A stretch of DNA of 64,000 nucleotides from Diplosphaera chodatii (Eukaryota > Chlorophyta > Trebouxiophyceae > Prasiolales > Stichococcaceae). The position numbers were made by a program, and so were the translations under genes. Location of the stretch: the NCBI GenBank assembly GCA_032358165.1, contig JAALGY010000059.1:806001-870000 (forward strand), in the 5' to 3' direction. Below the pieces are notes generated by a model. That model had not been told where the DNA came from and did not search any database. It worked only from the letters and a program-made list of their open reading frames with translations. Shown here one piece after another: positions 61,901 to 64,000 of this stretch; position 1 is the first letter of the stretch, and the number at the start of each line of letters is the position of its first letter.

Positions 61901-63078
61901 GCCTGCAGTGCTTCCGGCGCATCCACGAGTCGTGCCGGGCGTTCAACCTGCTGTGCACCACCTCCTGGAGCTCCGGGCCGCCGCCCGCCAGCATTGACGC
62001 CAGCAGCAACGAGGTGCGGCACGGCTCGGCGGATCCTGCTGTGGCACAAGTGACTTTGTACTGCATGCTGCAGTGTCACGCATTAACCTGGCAGCTTGAA
62101 AGACGACCCATGTGAGCGGCCATGCATGACGCAGAGTGCAGCCGCGGGCGCTGACCCGCATGCAAAGTCCATGGGCAGCGGCCTGCAGACCGCCTGGCAC
62201 CCCAGCCGCCTGAGCACCAGCAGCCAGCACACGCCCGCCCAGGCTGGCCGCAGCAGCGGCGGCGGTGGCCTTGCCCCTGGAGCAAATGCCGCCGCCACCG
62301 CCACCGCCGCCCCCTCAGCGGCCGGCCTGGCGGGCGGGAACAGCGCAGCAGCTTTTGGAACCACAGTCGCACCAGCGGCGCACCAGGCTGCGGGGGACTG
62401 CCCGGTGGTCGTCGCGAACACCTCCCTGGCGCAGCGGCCGGCCAACCCGTTTGCGTCGGCGGTCGACGAGGCGTGGAGCGGCACCTGGCCCGCTGACGAG
62501 GCGGACGGCCCCCCGGAGAGCGTGCGGTCGAAGTCGGCGCGGCTGCTCACCGTCGGCGATGCAGCGGAGCAGGTGCGCCGGCCCTGCGCTTTGCATTTGT
62601 GCTGGCGCAGGCGCCCTGCCGCTGGGGCTGCCGCCCATGTGTTGCTGATGCGACTTGCCCATGTGTTGCTGATGCGACTTGTGCCATTATGCATCGAATT
62701 TGAGGCGGGGACTTGCATGCCCAGGTGGCACTCAGCCGGCGGGTGTCACTCGAGGGGCGCAAGGCGTCCCTGCAGAGCGGGCTCAGCGGCGCCAGGCAGC
62801 CAGCACGGTTCGGCAAACCGCCCATCACAAAAGTGCAGTCGGACCCCACAGCAGGCGTGGCCGCCGCAGACCGCAGCGGCAGCACAGACATGTGCCATCA
62901 CGCCAGCGTCGGGTTCAACCGCACGTCGTACGGTGAATCCACAGGCAGCTCGCATGCAGCACTGGTGGGCGGCTTGGTGGGCAAGGGCAGTGCGGACCTT
63001 GCCGGGGGGCTGCCAGGCAGGGTCAGCATGGAGGTGCCAAACAGGGGTAGCATGGACCTATACAGCTGCTTTGCTTGA
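55944..63078 (+). CDS. receptor-like protein kinase (TKL type) with signal peptide and single transmembrane segment
   Basis: ATG 55944 gives a signal peptide (MSQRRLCSLLAFAVLATCAL) and a long Asn-glycosylatable ectodomain containing RRLLAG and RKLLQG motifs common in algal secreted proteins. Ectodomain exons include LPVTPRLKDAMQRSLDSAFS, VNRGNG-like low complexity (57232-57500), FLPQDASFTQATVVLSLRLP, VGRNVAPVTAEAQNALAVAV and VINPRIQQYFAASGANGTVT. The membrane span is ISAGAIAGIVVGVVAVMASL (about 59120-59180) and the juxtamembrane WAIQHEDIEICTHADGTEW. Kinase: GEGAYGRVYKALRGGVQDVA with VKQL (59839-59949), EEVGILKGLNYDRNIVQFYG, DLCSAIQGDTGGHLLW, VVHSDMKSKNVLLN (catalytic loop), KISDVGLAQLIEAQTEQ, TLAYAAPEVLMNEK, LKSDMYSFGILLWE, TGTIPYTRGKLPTPETP and CLLLKPDERPSAKQ. 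A Ser/Ala/Gly-rich tail stops at 63076-63078. HRD reads HSD and DFG reads DVG, but the catalytic Asp, Lys and Asn remain, so activity is plausible. Confidence 0.87.
62634..62681 (+). repeat. 24-bp tandem repeat, two copies
   Basis: 62634-62657 and 62658-62681 are identical (cccatgtgttgctgatgcga followed by cttg). They lie in the last large intron of the receptor-like kinase gene. Confidence 0.9.
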
Positions 63079-64000
63079 CAAATACATCCGGAAAACACTT
63101 GCAAAGCCAGTGCCAGCAGCATCACCATGGTTGCTGCACAGTTGGGCCCCTTTCGCGCCAGCACAACTACAGACACAACTACCGTTCGGCGTCGCACAGC
63201 TGGTTTTGGGGCTTCTCAGGGCGTGTGTCCCGACGATGTCAACCGTCAGAACTTCTAGGTTTGAGGGCGCTGTTTGCACTTGGAAGCAAACAGCTTGAAT
63301 CTTCCTTGATTTTCAATCAACATAATTGAAATCAATCAAGTTGCACGGCGGCACATAGCCACATAGTAGTGCATCAAACAACAGATACCCTGGGTACCAC
63401 AGCAGGAGAGCTTGTCATGTCACAAGAGACACTACTGCACACATGATACTCCAGGCTCGAGTTAACTTTTGTACGGCATGGCCCAATTTGCCAAGTCCGA
63501 AGAATACAGGCCATGGAAAGAATTTGTGACCAGCGTGTGCGGCAGGGCATCCAACTACAATCAATGTGATCGTGTCGGGTGCCTGCCCTCTGCCATCTGC
63601 TGTGCACAGTCAAAATTTTGCGGGCACCCATTTTGTTTCTGTGTCAGCACCATTGCTGACCGCTTTGCCAGGCTGCAGGCGCGGCCCCTGCTGACCTAAA
63701 TGCGGCATCACCGAGGCTGCTGCTGAGCAGCAGTGCGGCTACATGCCAACGTGCGCTGCCGCTGCCATCGGCACTATGCACACCACTCGCCCCGTTGGGG
63801 GGCGCAGCCCTCCGGCTGGTGGACGTGGTGCGGAGGTGTGATGTGGTTGCCCGTGGCACACCCTTGGTAAGGCACGGAACCCAAATTTGTCTTACGCATG
63901 ACCGCCGTCATGTGCTTCCCATGCCACTTAGAGCGGGGGCGCCTGGCGCGACGGCCGCCACGGTCGCCGTTCTGCATGCTGGCAGCGGTGGGCGGCGGCG
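63079..64000. other. right-edge region downstream of the kinase gene
   Basis: The first 400 bp are A/T-richer and fit a 3' UTR, with tcaatcaacataattgaaatcaat-like inverted structure around 63315-63340. Beyond that there is a small Cys-rich plus-strand ORF (listed separately) and, on the minus strand, an ATG-started 67-codon frame (63977-63774, MQNGDRGGRRARRPRSKWHG) that could be the start of a gene. No family recognised. Confidence 0.35.
63478..63699 (+). CDS. candidate 73-residue cysteine-rich small protein
   Basis: ATG 63478 opens MAQFAKSEEYRPWKEFVTSV, CGRASNYNQCDRVGCLPSAI and CCAQSKFCGHPFCFCVSTI, ending at a TAA. Eight cysteines in about 35 residues is unusual, but there is no signal peptide, no recognised family and no sign of splicing. 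It may be a chance ORF or an exon of a larger gene. Confidence 0.22.
   Translation: MAQFAKSEEYRPWKEFVTSVCGRASNYNQCDRVGCLPSAICCAQSKFCGHPFCFCVSTIADRFARLQARPLLT

Overview
The window looks like nuclear DNA of a green alga (Chlorophyta, probably a trebouxiophyte or other core chlorophyte). It is GC-rich. Almost every recognisable gene is broken into short exons by roughly 70-400 bp introns that begin gtgag/gtgcg and end tgcag. The families are eukaryotic and partly plant-type: an ATXR3-class SET methyltransferase, a malic enzyme with an organelle-type leader, a receptor-like kinase and the proteasome beta-1 subunit. There are no bacterial operons, no CRISPR array and no recognisable transposon. 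Gene models come from reading splice-compatible frames by eye. Family calls are firm where motifs are quoted; exact exon ends are less certain.

Left part (1-22 kb): a proteasome beta-1 gene runs off the left edge, divergent from a Tim17/22/23-family translocase gene. A tandem duplicate follows: a soluble GAF-like copy (3.2-5.5 kb), then a longer paralog (6.6-11.7 kb) that adds a multi-pass membrane domain. After a 2.5 kb gene-poor stretch come two adjacent genes with related PLAC8-type cysteine-rich C-terminal halves. One carries a BTB/POZ domain in front (14.1-16.3 kb), the other a RING-like finger (16.8-19.5 kb). 19.5-22.3 kb is unresolved and may hold a minus-strand coiled-coil gene.

Middle (22-41 kb): a minus-strand malic enzyme, whose leader resembles a twin-arginine thylakoid-lumen peptide, and a minus-strand beta-hydroxyacid dehydrogenase. 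A large plus-strand gene (31.3-41.0 kb, about 30 exons) follows and matches plant ATXR3/SDG2 H3K4 methyltransferases through the SET, post-SET and long C-terminal region. It carries an AT-hook/acidic insert and two exon echoes.

Right part (41-64 kb): a duplicated two-gene cassette of small secreted proteins (minus/plus, minus/plus) at 41.6-46.4 kb, one member of which carries a frame-breaking 46-bp tandem duplication. Next are a minus-strand gene fusing an NADH-pyrophosphatase-type Nudix hydrolase to a PHPT1/Janus phosphohistidine phosphatase domain, a minus-strand MYG1 exonuclease, and a plus-strand receptor-like kinase (55.9-63.1 kb).

The most unusual items are the secreted-pair cassette, the Nudix-PHPT1 fusion, the side-by-side BTB-PLAC8 and RING-PLAC8 genes, and the malic enzyme leader.
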